A stretch of DNA of 64,000 nucleotides from Candidatus Amunia macphersoniae. Its GTDB lineage: Bacteria > Chloroflexota > Dormibacteria > Aeolococcales > Aeolococcaceae. The notes under the pieces are model-generated. The model was not told the DNA's origin. It made no database searches and saw nothing but the letters and a program-made list of their open reading frames with translations. Shown piece by piece: positions 25,544-34,743 of the stretch. The number at the start of each line of letters is the position of its first letter. The first letter of the stretch is position 1. A program made the position numbers and the translations under genes. Where the stretch lies: contig JAEKNN010000009.1 of the NCBI GenBank assembly GCA_016464795.1, forward strand, positions 1-64,000, given 5' to 3'.

Positions 25544-27217
25544 CTACCTCTGCAGAGGGCTGTGGCGACGGCGGCGCACCACAGTGGAGGCGATGAGCAC
25601 AGCACCTCCCCCCAAGGTCAGCCCGGGCACCCAGGGCGCTTCGGCGATCTGGCCACCCGCGGGTGGACACGCGTACTGGCTGTCGTACTCGGCGTAGAGG
25701 CTGGGGCCGCACTGCACGCGGGCGATCGATGCGTAGCGCGCGGTGCTCGCGGCGGTCCCGGTGTTGCAGACCTGGGGAGAACCGACGACATCGCTGGTGC
25801 ACTGGGATCCGTCACCCGTGGCGCAGGCACCGGTGCAGCCGTCCGCGTACCCGACGATGGCATGACCGTCCTCGTCGACTGTGATGTCCATGAAGTCGAG
25901 GAGGTTGCGCTTGCTTTTCGGGCAAGTGCCGATGCTGCCGGAGAGGTAGGTGCAGCCGCGCTCCACCGGGTCGGTGGGGGTGGTGTCGGTGACCGTCCAG
26001 TGCTGGCCGCCGTCGGTGGTGATCGCGAGATACAGGTCCCAGTGGCCCTTGAAGTTGACGTCCTCGGGATTGCCCGGAGTGGTGCTGCCGAGGAACGAGT
26101 ACGCGGCTCGACCGGGACCGCCGGCGATGACCTCGGGGAACTGCACGTTCTGGACGCCCACGGGGTAGCCGATGTCCACCGACGGAGCCCAGTTCAGCAC
26201 CCCACCGGCGCCCACCGTCGCGGTGGCGATCTTCGCCTTGCCGCCGATCTGGGTTCCACCCGGCGACTGGGTCACCGAGTCCTCGTAGCCGAAATACACC
26301 TTGCCACCCTGGTCGGCGTCGACGGAGGGATCACTGCGGAGGGTGGCATGGCTGTCCGGGATGGTCTGCACCTTCCAGGTGGTGCCGTTGTCGTTGGACG
26401 TCACCACCGCCTGGTAGGGGAAGGTGGCGGTGCCTGCGGGGGCCGTCGGGTCGGCCTGCTTGTCGCAGTTCTGGTTGGGGAGCATGTCCAGGCCGCCGCC
26501 GCTGGCTGGTGGGCCGCCGGGCACCGCCACCACAGGCTGGCTGACCCGGATGTGCCCGTGCAGTCCGCCGCACTGCAAGAAGCTGTACACGGGCACCCCG
26601 GTGGCGAAGCTGGCGCCGCCGGTGTCGCTGCGCGCGCAGAAGGCGGTGACCACGCTCTGGGAGCAGTAGAAGACGGCGTCCCCGAACGCCGTCGATTGCG
26701 GCGGAATGCCGGCGGGGTTGTACGGCCCGGCGCCGACGCTCTGATGGTCGGCTCCCGAGGGGACACCGCAGCCTTGGCCCGGAGTCCAGCTGCCACCGTC
26801 ATTGTCGGTGAAGGCGAAGAAGCTGCAGGCGCCGGCGAGCTGGCTCACGAAGGTGCGGTTGAAAGTCCTGTCGGTGAACAGGATGGGGTCGAGAGAGGTG
26901 GTCGCGGTTGGTCGGTAGCTGACGTCCTTCCACGTGTCCTTGGCCGGCTTGACCGTGTCGTCGAACTTCACGGAGAAGGTGTGCAGGCCGGACAGGTACA
27001 TGTTGGTGTCGGTGGCGTGATCGGAGCCGATCGAGGGCTCCTCGGCGGTGTTCTCGCCTGGTGTGCCGACCGGGGGGTGGTACTGCTGGACACTGAGGTT
27101 GCCCAGGGCGACGGTGACCACCGGCGCCGGGACATCCGCACGGGCAGTCCACGATGCTACGGTCACGATCGCCAGCGCGATCGTCAGGGCGGGTCCGAGA
27201 CGGCGTCCGAGATGCAC
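25544..27217 (-). CDS. secreted sialidase-like beta-propeller protein with sorting signal
   Basis: A 557-residue exported protein with a signal peptide (ALTIALAIVTVASWTARA). Asp-box-like blades are visible as TDNDGGSW, SNDNGTTWKV and TTDGGQHWTV, typical of BNR/sialidase propellers. Several Cys pairs suggest disulphides. I do not see the arginine triad of true sialidases clearly, so catalysis is unproven. The tail is AEAPWVP, a hydrophobic helix and VVRRRRH, parallel to the other two sorting tails. The GTG at 27217 follows GGAGG. It is divergent from the exosortase gene across a shared 246-base region. Confidence 0.78.
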   Translation of the reverse strand: MHLGRRLGPALTIALAIVTVASWTARADVPAPVVTVALGNLSVQQYHPPVGTPGENTAEEPSIGSDHATDTNMYLSGLHTFSVKFDDTVKPAKDTWKDVSYRPTATTSLDPILFTDRTFNRTFVSQLAGACSFFAFTDNDGGSWTPGQGCGVPSGADHQSVGAGPYNPAGIPPQSTAFGDAVFYCSQSVVTAFCARSDTGGASFATGVPVYSFLQCGGLHGHIRVSQPVVAVPGGPPASGGGLDMLPNQNCDKQADPTAPAGTATFPYQAVVTSNDNGTTWKVQTIPDSHATLRSDPSVDADQGGKVYFGYEDSVTQSPGGTQIGGKAKIATATVGAGGVLNWAPSVDIGYPVGVQNVQFPEVIAGGPGRAAYSFLGSTTPGNPEDVNFKGHWDLYLAITTDGGQHWTVTDTTPTDPVERGCTYLSGSIGTCPKSKRNLLDFMDITVDEDGHAIVGYADGCTGACATGDGSQCTSDVVGSPQVCNTGTAASTARYASIARVQCGPSLYAEYDSQYACPPAGGQIAEAPWVPGLTLGGGAVLIASTVVRRRRHSPLQR

Positions 27218-27372
27218 GCAGATCCTCCAGGAGAGTGGGTCGAGACGGCTCCGAGGCCGAGACGAGACCTATGATGGACAACGTCGACGAGATGGGAATC
27301 TTGCATCGGTCTGAGCTCCCGACCACATCCGCCCCGGTCGCGCTATGCAAGTTTCCCTTCTGAGCCGTCGTT

Positions 27373-27394
27373 GACTAGAGTGGGACTAGAGTGA
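27373..27394. promoter_or_regulatory. tandem 11-bp direct repeat in the divergent exosortase region
   Basis: GACTAGAGTGG is followed at once by GACTAGAGTGA, giving two 11-bp units that differ only in the last base. They lie 70 bases before the exosortase ATG and about 155 bases before the divergent propeller gene. SARP/BTAD regulators are known to bind direct repeats with 11-bp spacing, and such a regulator lies in this island; the link is inferred. Confidence 0.5.
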
Positions 27395-27463
27395 GCTCTG
27401 ACGGAGCCCTTCACAGTGCCCTGCCCCGCGGGCCGGCCTGACCTCCGTCCAGCAGGGGAATCC

Positions 27464-29224
27464 ATGAAGCGCGGTTCGTTCGACCTCACGGGCCTCCGCG
27501 AGCGGGGCAGCCAGTCGGCTGCGTCGTTTGCGATATGGGCGCGCGCCCACCGCGTTCTCTGGCCGGCGGCGGGCATCGTCCTGGTGGCGCTGATCGGCTA
27601 CAACCTCACGCTCGGCAGCATGGCCGACTACCTGCGCCTGGAGACGCCACTGGCGTACCTGCCGCTGTTGCCCTTCTTCAGCATCGGCATCGCGCTGTTC
27701 ACCGCCCACCGCTATCGCAACGCCCCGGCGCCGATCCGCGACCGCCAGATCGACTTCCTGATCGGGATCCCTCTGATCATCTTTGCCCTGGTGCTGATCA
27801 CCATCGTGCCCGCGCTGGCCTCCACCTACTACTGGAGCAACCGGCCGGATGTGCTGTCGCTGGCGCTGTTCGTCACGGGCTTGATCACCATCTTCTACGG
27901 CACCACCTGGATGTGGCGTGTCAAGGCGTCGCTGGTCTTCCTGGTGCTGATGTGGCCGGCCCTGTACCTGAACATCATGCCGGGCATCATGCAGTCGTTC
28001 ACCGACACCACCAACAGCGCGCTCGGTGCAGTGGTGGCTCACCTCTCGCTGGGGGTGACCCCCACCGGCTCCCCGGGCATCCTCGCCGTGCACCAGGCCT
28101 CCGGAATCCCGCTCACGGTGAGCGTCGGCAGTGCCTGCTCGGGGGCCGACTCCGTGCTGGGCTTCCTGCTCATCGGTGGTGCCATCCTCACCGCAGTCGG
28201 GGGCGGCGGCCTTCGCAAGGTGTCCTGGATGGTGGTGGGGCTCGTGCTCACCTTCTTGGTCAACGTGCTTCGTCTCACCTCGATCCTGGGGCTGGCCTCG
28301 GCAGGTCACCCGGACCTGGCTCTCGGCGGTTACCACGCTGTGATCGGCTTGATCCTGTTCACCGTCGTGGTGGCGCTGATGATGCGGCTGCTTCCGCTGT
28401 TCGGCCTTCAACCCCGCGCCGACGTGGTCGCCAGCCCAACCTCACGTCGCACCGCAGGCGCCGCCGCCCGGCCGCTTCCGAGTGTGCGGCGGCGTCAGGT
28501 CGTGGTCGGCGCCATGGCCACGCTGGCAGTGCTGGTGGGCCTCACCGACCACGCATTGGGTCCCTACGCCGCTTTCCAGGACGGAACCGGCTCGCCCAGG
28601 GTTCAACCTTTTTCGATGGCATCCGCCCCCGCGGGCTGGCGGATCAGCTACGAGGCGGACTATCCGTGGGCGACGCAGTACTTCGGCGCCAACTCGTCAT
28701 TCACCCGCTTCCTGGTGCAGGGCGCCCCCAAGCCGGCGGCCACGCCCCAGTCGGGCCAGCCCGCCACCACAGCCGTCAGCCAGAGCATCGTCTACGCGGA
28801 CGTGGTGCGGACCGATGACCGAGGGTCGCTGGACGCCTACAACCTGCAGAACTGCTTCCTGTTCCACAACTACAACATCGTTGCCTCGCAGAGGGTCGAC
28901 GTCGGCAACGGGGTGACGGCGCTGCTTCTCAACTACACCGACCCCGCCACACAGGCGAGCTGGGCCACGGTGTCGTGGGCCTGGCCGGTGGAGAACAAGG
29001 GCACGACATACTACGAGCGCGTGGCGCTCACATCCAGCCTTTTCACCGCGGGAGACGCCGACGTCTCGCCGAACGCTGGGCTGCACGGCATGGTGGTCGG
29101 CTTCCTGAACCTTCTCAACGGCAGCCACGACGACCCCAAGACGAACGCGCTCTACAAGAACGCGGACACGAGCCTGCAGGGAGAGGCGGCGGACCTGGTG
29201 CGCTTTGCGGTCAACCGTCACTGA
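27464..29224 (+). CDS. exosortase with fused C-terminal EpsI-like domain
   Basis: A 586-residue protein. About eight transmembrane helices (roughly residues 30-320) form the exosortase core: catalytic C225 in GSACSGADSVLG, R270 in VNVLRLTS and H291 in GGYHAVIG. Exosortases cleave C-terminal PEP-CTERM-like tails and pass proteins to surface attachment. After one more helix (about 355-375) an extracytoplasmic domain resembles EpsI: WRISYEADYPWATQYFG, then NCFLFHNYNIVASQ. GGGGA is five bases before the ATG at 27464. The next gene (a GH5-like protein) begins 51 bases downstream, probably in the same operon. Confidence 0.85.
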   Translation: MKRGSFDLTGLRERGSQSAASFAIWARAHRVLWPAAGIVLVALIGYNLTLGSMADYLRLETPLAYLPLLPFFSIGIALFTAHRYRNAPAPIRDRQIDFLIGIPLIIFALVLITIVPALASTYYWSNRPDVLSLALFVTGLITIFYGTTWMWRVKASLVFLVLMWPALYLNIMPGIMQSFTDTTNSALGAVVAHLSLGVTPTGSPGILAVHQASGIPLTVSVGSACSGADSVLGFLLIGGAILTAVGGGGLRKVSWMVVGLVLTFLVNVLRLTSILGLASAGHPDLALGGYHAVIGLILFTVVVALMMRLLPLFGLQPRADVVASPTSRRTAGAAARPLPSVRRRQVVVGAMATLAVLVGLTDHALGPYAAFQDGTGSPRVQPFSMASAPAGWRISYEADYPWATQYFGANSSFTRFLVQGAPKPAATPQSGQPATTAVSQSIVYADVVRTDDRGSLDAYNLQNCFLFHNYNIVASQRVDVGNGVTALLLNYTDPATQASWATVSWAWPVENKGTTYYERVALTSSLFTAGDADVSPNAGLHGMVVGFLNLLNGSHDDPKTNALYKNADTSLQGEAADLVRFAVNRH

Positions 29225-29275
29225 TCAGCGGGAGGTCGCGCGTGCGGAGCTTCCGCGCTCCCGGAGGGATGATCT

Positions 29276-30571
29276 GTGCAGGGCGCTCAAGCGCCTCCAA
29301 GTAGAGGACCCAAGAGGAGGCCGGTGAGGCGCCGGCTTTGGCTCGGCGTCTCTGCGGTTGCATTCGCCGTGGTGACTGCGGGCTCGCTGTCGGCCCTGGC
29401 GACTCCTTCAAGCGCGCCAGTGTCGAGGGCGTCGCTGGCCGCTTGGCACTCGCTGCTCTACCCCGCTGATCAGTTGTTCGGCGAGGCTCAGAGAGCATCA
29501 GAAGAGGCAGCACCTGGGATCGTGCGCTCTGTCGGAGTCCACCTGGTGCTCGATGGTCAGCCGTGGCGCTTTGTCGGCTTCGACGACTACCAGCTCACCT
29601 CGCAGCTGTACAGCGACGGCTTCACCTGCGGTGGCGAGCACTCCGATGCCGAGGTGGACCAGACGTTGGCGCAGATGAGCCGCATGGGAGTGACTGTGGT
29701 CCGCACCTGGTTCTTCCAGAGCTATGTCGCGGGTCGAGGCTGGGCGGCGTTCGACCGCGTCCTCGACCTTGCTGGCAAGTACGGAATCCGTGTGATCCCC
29801 GTGCTCGCCAACCAGTGGGGGGCATGTGAGGAGTACAAGCAGGCAGCGCAGGTGTACAGGTCAATCGCCTGGTACCGGTTCGGCTACAGGATCAACCGCG
29901 AGTACGGCGTGGCTCTGCCGTACCGAGACTATGCGCTCAGCGTTGCTCGTCATTATGCCGGTGACCCGCGCATTGCCTTCTGGCAACTCATGAACGAGGC
30001 GGAAGCGCTCGACTTCCTAGGTGGCACGTGCGATGAAGCCCAAGCATCCCGAGCCCTCAGATCCTTCGGCGACGACATGTCGCTCGCGCTCAAGTCAGTG
30101 GACGGTGCTCACCTGGTGAGCTTGGGCACCCTCGGCGGTTCGCAATGCGGGACTGTCGGCCCTGACTTCCAGTTCATCCACGCCGGGGCCGTCGACATCT
30201 GCGAGTACCACGATTACCAACCGACACCTCAACGTGGAGCCAACCGCTGCCTGGCGCTGGGCAAGCCCACCTTCGTCGGAGAGCGTGGATTCGCCAGTGA
30301 CGTGGGGACGCGACAGACCACGGCGCAAACCCTGACCACGCGCGCCGGCTACGTGAAGCGGGACATCGAGAGCGTCTTTGGAGACGACCGGTGCGTGGGT
30401 TACCTGCTGTGGTCCTGGGGAAGCGAGAGCACCGCCTACGATGTCGGTCCCCAAGACCCGATCGCCCAGGTGCTGCTTGCTGATTCCAGGACGATCACCA
30501 GGCCGCTGGCGGTCTATCTCACTGTGTGGCTGGCAGCTCGAGCTGGGGCATCCACCCACGCCGCTCGGTGA
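29276..30571 (+). CDS. secreted GH5-like glycoside hydrolase
   Basis: A 431-residue protein with an N-terminal signal or anchor (LWLGVSAVAFAVVTAGSLSALA) and a TIM-barrel of the GH5/mannanase type. The acid/base is E241 in QLMNEAEA and the nucleophile candidate is E336 in PTFVGERGF. Upstream GQPWRFVGFDDYQL and VVRTWFFQS are shared with endo-mannanases. The aromatic platform ends in LLWSWGSES. It may trim or process surface polysaccharide. GGAGG lies 9 bases before the GTG at 29276. It follows the exosortase closely and is convergent with a paralogue 43 bases away. Confidence 0.82.
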   Translation: MQGAQAPPSRGPKRRPVRRRLWLGVSAVAFAVVTAGSLSALATPSSAPVSRASLAAWHSLLYPADQLFGEAQRASEEAAPGIVRSVGVHLVLDGQPWRFVGFDDYQLTSQLYSDGFTCGGEHSDAEVDQTLAQMSRMGVTVVRTWFFQSYVAGRGWAAFDRVLDLAGKYGIRVIPVLANQWGACEEYKQAAQVYRSIAWYRFGYRINREYGVALPYRDYALSVARHYAGDPRIAFWQLMNEAEALDFLGGTCDEAQASRALRSFGDDMSLALKSVDGAHLVSLGTLGGSQCGTVGPDFQFIHAGAVDICEYHDYQPTPQRGANRCLALGKPTFVGERGFASDVGTRQTTAQTLTTRAGYVKRDIESVFGDDRCVGYLLWSWGSESTAYDVGPQDPIAQVLLADSRTITRPLAVYLTVWLAARAGASTHAAR

Positions 30572-30614
30572 CAACTGCAATGGACGTGTGCGACGACGGG
30601 TGGCACCGGGCGGG

Positions 30615-32768
30615 TCAGGAGCCCGCCGCATAGAACTGGGTCGGGTAACCGAAGGACCCGCCGGTGTTCGTTTCGACCCAGATGGCGCTCGAGCTGGCTA
30701 CCACGGCCGAAGCGCGCCCGCTACCATCCACGTCGGCCATGTACTCCGAGTCCGCATGGAAGGGCACCGATGCCCAGAGCTGCGGTGACGAGAAGCCGCC
30801 GCCGGAGCCGAGGTTGGCCTCCACCCAGATGCTCGAGTCGTTCATCGCCACCAGGGAGCAGCGCCCGCTGCCATCGAGGTCGGCGAGCACGGTGGCGCGG
30901 CTCCCGTAGAAGGGAGTGCTGGTCCACTGCGCCGGCCGTCCGAAGTACCCTCCGGCGTTGGGCAGGACCCAGACGCTGTCGCCGTTGACCGCCACCGCGG
31001 AGGCACGGCCGCTGCCGTCGACGATGGCCATGTAGGTGCCACGGTTGCCATAGAAGGCTCCGCTCGACCACAGCTGCGGGGAGCCGAAGTGGTTGCCCTG
31101 GTTGAGCTCAACCCAGATGCTGTCGTCGTTGATGGCGACCATCGAGGCTCGGCCGCTACCGTCGATGTCCGCCAGGTACGTTCCGCGGCTGCCGTAGAAG
31201 AGGCCGCTCGACCAGATCTGAGGGAAGGAGAGGGCGCCCGACCCGGTGTTGAGCTCCACCCACACGCTGTTGTCATTGACCGCCACCGCCGACGCGGGCT
31301 TGCCCTTGCCAGAGAGGTCGGCGAAGACGGTTTCGCGGGTTCCGTAGAAGAGGTTGGTCGACCACGTCATGGGGTTGGTGAAACCGTGGCCGCTGGGTTG
31401 AGCCGCGGCGATGCGGTGGCTGCTCATCGAGATTGCTGAAACGGCGCTGCCATTCCCCAGTTGGGCGAGATGCACGGAGGCACCCAGGTCGAGAGGACTC
31501 GCCGGAGCCACCTGCGGCGGGTTGACTGGAGCGACCTGCGGCGGGTTGACTGCAGCGACCTGCGGAGCGTCGGCTGGAGGGGCCTGTGGAGCGTTGCCAG
31601 CGGGCATCACGCGCCTTTGAGTCGCTGCCATCGCTGCCTCGGTCGGATCCCCCGGGCCAACATCAAAGCCCGCGCTTGGTCCAAGTGTCGTGCTCCAGAT
31701 CAAAAAGCCAACCGAACCGAGCTGGAACTGGGCTGTCATCTTTTGCTGGAAGAACGCCGCCCGCTGCTGGCGGGAGGCAACGCTGACCACTCCACTGCTC
31801 GTCCAGTCAGCCTGGACAGATGCGTCGACTCCGACCTCGCCGGCGAAGATTGGCTTGCCGAGAGCGTGGCAGAAGTTGATGCTCGAGACTGCACCGTTCC
31901 ACTGCTGTCCACCCAGCGCGCCCTGCCAGTAGTCATGGATCTCGCAGATGTCGATGTTGCTGCCGGCGTGGATGTACTGATAGGCGCTTCCCTGGGTGCC
32001 GCACTGGCCGCCGCCCATGGTGCCGAGGTTGATCAGGTGATTCCTGTCCACGGCTTTCATGCCGCCGGCGACATCGTCGGCGAATGACCGCAATGCCGAC
32101 GCGCCGCTGTTGTTGTCACAGGCGCCGTAGGGGCTGTCTTTGGCTTCCGCCTCGTTCATGAGCTGCCAGAACGCGATGGTGGGATTGCCAGCGTAGTGGG
32201 CAGCCATGGCAACCGCGTAGTCCCGGTATGACAGTGCGTAACCGTCACCGGCGGTCCTGTACCCGTCTTCGTACCAGCCCCGGCCCTTGTACGTTCCCGA
32301 TGGTTCGCAGTCGCCCCACTCGTTGCCCAGTGTGGGGATGACCTTGATGCCTCTGGCGGCGGCCGCGTTCAGCACGCGGTCGAACTGTTGCCAGTGTCCG
32401 GGTCCGCCGTAGCTCTGGAAGAACCAGGTGCGCACGGCGGCGCTCCCGGAGCTCCGTTGCATCTCATCAAGAATCGCGCCGACGGCCTGATCCGATACGG
32501 TGCCGCCGCACTGGTAGCCGTTCGCCACCGATGGAAGCTGATAGGAGTTGTAGCCGGTGAACGACCATGGCTGCCCGTTGAGGGACAGACTGGTGCCGGC
32601 TGCCGTCACAAATGGGCTCGCGGACGCGAGCCGGGTTGCCGACGGCAGGGCTAGGGATGCTCCCGCCCCGACCGATACAAGAACTGTCAAGACCGCCGTG
32701 ATCGCGCATATGCACGCACGGCGGCGCCAGTGTACGGACCGCGACGGACGAACGTGCAGGATGCGCAT
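30615..32768 (-). CDS. secreted GH5-like protein with FG-GAP/VCBS-type repeats
   Basis: A 717-residue exported protein: signal or anchor segment (residues 19-41), a GH5-like barrel (about 55-390) with acid/base E206 in QLMNEAEA and nucleophile candidate E311 in IFAGEVGV, a Pro-rich linker (about 395-430), and a C-terminal propeller. The propeller has about six repeats of the pattern FYG-x-R-x-T-x-x-A-D-x-D-G-S-G-R followed by WVE-x-N-x-G. The DGSGR loops look like calcium-binding FG-GAP turns. It is a paralogue of the convergent upstream protein with an added binding module. It could act on or bind the locally made glycan. Confidence 0.83.
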   Translation of the reverse strand: MRILHVRPSRSVHWRRRACICAITAVLTVLVSVGAGASLALPSATRLASASPFVTAAGTSLSLNGQPWSFTGYNSYQLPSVANGYQCGGTVSDQAVGAILDEMQRSSGSAAVRTWFFQSYGGPGHWQQFDRVLNAAAARGIKVIPTLGNEWGDCEPSGTYKGRGWYEDGYRTAGDGYALSYRDYAVAMAAHYAGNPTIAFWQLMNEAEAKDSPYGACDNNSGASALRSFADDVAGGMKAVDRNHLINLGTMGGGQCGTQGSAYQYIHAGSNIDICEIHDYWQGALGGQQWNGAVSSINFCHALGKPIFAGEVGVDASVQADWTSSGVVSVASRQQRAAFFQQKMTAQFQLGSVGFLIWSTTLGPSAGFDVGPGDPTEAAMAATQRRVMPAGNAPQAPPADAPQVAAVNPPQVAPVNPPQVAPASPLDLGASVHLAQLGNGSAVSAISMSSHRIAAAQPSGHGFTNPMTWSTNLFYGTRETVFADLSGKGKPASAVAVNDNSVWVELNTGSGALSFPQIWSSGLFYGSRGTYLADIDGSGRASMVAINDDSIWVELNQGNHFGSPQLWSSGAFYGNRGTYMAIVDGSGRASAVAVNGDSVWVLPNAGGYFGRPAQWTSTPFYGSRATVLADLDGSGRCSLVAMNDSSIWVEANLGSGGGFSSPQLWASVPFHADSEYMADVDGSGRASAVVASSSAIWVETNTGGSFGYPTQFYAAGS
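31504..31599 (-). repeat. 24-bp tandem repeats encoding a Pro-rich linker
   Basis: Four consecutive 24-bp units are present. The first two (31504-31527 and 31528-31551) differ at one base; the others are more diverged. They encode the repeated N-P-P-Q-V-A-P linker between the catalytic barrel and the propeller. Confidence 0.75.
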
Positions 32769-32994
32769 GTGGTGGTACTCCAGCCCTGGTGGTGGCGGCT
32801 CGCTGCCGCCCAGGGAAAGGGGCCCTGTCCCGCCGGCAGATGAGCCTGTCGGTCAGGGGGACCCTATGCAGCCATCAGACGCGAGGCAGCGCGATCGGAG
32901 GTTCGTCACTGCACCGCGACCGGAGCCTCTGCGTCGCGACCAGGACCTGCGAGATGCCGGCGATCCGTTGCCTCCCCGCGTGGCGCCCCCGGCG

Positions 32995-34743
32995 CTAGCC
33001 GCGACCGGTCGGACCTGTGATGCGGTACAGCCGCCACTCTCCCATCGGATCGCCGGTCACCGAACCGACGAGCTGAGAGAACCCGGCGCCATCCTTCCAG
33101 AGGGTGGGGTACAGCACGTTCAGCCGGTCATATGCCGCCTGCCCGGTGGGCGGTGGCACCAGGAAGTATTCCACGCCATACACCTGAGGCTGACCCGCGG
33201 CACCCTCGAACACCTCATCGCTGGTGACGATGAATTGCTTTGGGTTTGGCGCATTGAGGATGACCGGGAAGCAGGTGGTCGAGTCGCACAGGATTCGGCC
33301 GGTGTCCTTGTCGAGGGCCAGGATCTTCGGTGTGACCTCGGCGCCGATGTCGATCTTGTTGCGCTGGCCGGTGGCCTGGGGCACATTCTTGCCGGCGACC
33401 AGGGCGGCGTAGAGCGGTGCCTCCTGGGGGGCCAGGGCCGGATTGGACAATGTCTGTGCTGTCAGCAGGGTGGAGACGGCAAGCGCCGGCACCATGCCCA
33501 GTGCAGTCAGCGTTGACAGGATGGCGCCCCTGCGACCGCCAAGTGACCGCAGCACATAGATCGCCATCAAGAACGTGAACGGGATGATGGCGATCTGATA
33601 TCGAATGTCCGGTGCCAACCCACCCCGAATGATGAAGATGTCCAGTGCTGGGATGGAGGCTCCGAGCACGAGCAGCACGATCCCTGAGACGCGCTTCGCC
33701 TTGATCAGCAGCCGCGCTCCGACCAGTCCGATGAACAGCACGACAGCGGGAAAGAGCGCGAGCGAGTGGCCGAGGATGAACGTCGCCGCCTCCCTGTACG
33801 TATCGAAGCGGATGAGCCCATACGCGGAGAGGCGGTTGGTGCCGGCGTTGGGATCCGGCGGTGCGATCGGGTGCGCGATCGCGGGGCCGGCCGCGGGCAC
33901 GCTTGCCGCCGCTTGGGACGGTGAACCGATGCCGTTGGCGTGCAACCAGTAGATGGGGTCGTGCATGATGATCGCCATCGACCCGATCCACAGCATGGTC
34001 ACAAACACAGCCGGCAGGGCGTAGAGCAGCAGCTCCGTCTCCACCTCGCGCCATCTGCCTCCATTGCGGACGGTTTGCACGGTCACCCCGACGCCGAGCA
34101 GAAAAGCGACGGCGAATGCCTCGTTGCGGCACAGACAGCCGCCTCCGGCGAGCACACCCAGCAGCGGCAGGAGAGAGGTGCGACGGTTCTCACTCCACCG
34201 CAGGAACACCAGGATGGATGCGGTGAAGAAGAAGACGAACATCGCCTCGCTCATGCCTTGAGCGGCGTAGATGATGGTCATCGGGTTGACCACCCAGATG
34301 AGGCAGAAGACCCAACGCATGGCCCGCACCACACCAGCCCAACGCAGCCCGCTGTTGATCACCACAGCTGTTCCTGCGCTGAATGCGGCCGCCTCGATGG
34401 ATCCGGCGAACCCGTGCCCGACCAGGGCTGGCCACACCCCGTTGAACGCCAGGAACGGAAGCTGCAGGAATGAGGGCAGTGGCGGCCAGAAGAAGCCGAT
34501 ACCCCCGAGGTGGGGGTCGCTGGTGTACAAGACGTCGAACGCGTTGTCGGTTCTCGCGTATGCATCGTCGATCATGTAGTGCATGCGAAAGACGAGGAAG
34601 TTGGCGATCACTATGTAGAAGGCCAGCGCCAGCCCGAAGAGGATGAAGTTCTCGAAGGGGAATTTCCGAAGGCTGGGCTTGCGCCGTGCACGTGCCCTGG
34701 TCGCTGGGACATGCCGTGGGAAGACGGCGCTCGCCGTGGCCAC
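32995..34743 (-). CDS. polytopic membrane protein, GT-C (ArnT/PMT-like) glycosyltransferase candidate
   Basis: A 582-residue protein with about eleven transmembrane helices. The first extracytoplasmic loop holds acidic residues (MIDDAYARTDNAF) and then PHLGGIGFFWPPLPSFLQLP, resembling loop 1 of GT39/GT83 mannosyl- or arabinosyltransferases that use polyprenyl-linked sugars. The C-terminal 150 residues are extracytoplasmic. The start is a GTG placed directly after the TGA of the upstream MshEN-GT2 gene, with no gap, so both are co-translated. A role in transferring sugars on the outer face is inferred. Confidence 0.65.
   Translation of the reverse strand: MATASAVFPRHVPATRARARRKPSLRKFPFENFILFGLALAFYIVIANFLVFRMHYMIDDAYARTDNAFDVLYTSDPHLGGIGFFWPPLPSFLQLPFLAFNGVWPALVGHGFAGSIEAAAFSAGTAVVINSGLRWAGVVRAMRWVFCLIWVVNPMTIIYAAQGMSEAMFVFFFTASILVFLRWSENRRTSLLPLLGVLAGGGCLCRNEAFAVAFLLGVGVTVQTVRNGGRWREVETELLLYALPAVFVTMLWIGSMAIIMHDPIYWLHANGIGSPSQAAASVPAAGPAIAHPIAPPDPNAGTNRLSAYGLIRFDTYREAATFILGHSLALFPAVVLFIGLVGARLLIKAKRVSGIVLLVLGASIPALDIFIIRGGLAPDIRYQIAIIPFTFLMAIYVLRSLGGRRGAILSTLTALGMVPALAVSTLLTAQTLSNPALAPQEAPLYAALVAGKNVPQATGQRNKIDIGAEVTPKILALDKDTGRILCDSTTCFPVILNAPNPKQFIVTSDEVFEGAAGQPQVYGVEYFLVPPPTGQAAYDRLNVLYPTLWKDGAGFSQLVGSVTGDPMGEWRLYRITGPTGRG

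Noticed and set aside
25430-27274. A 614-codon open frame on the plus strand
   Set aside because: It is antisense to zwf and the propeller gene, which have clear family motifs. The translated text is Gly/Val/Arg-rich without domains, as expected from third-position GC bias.
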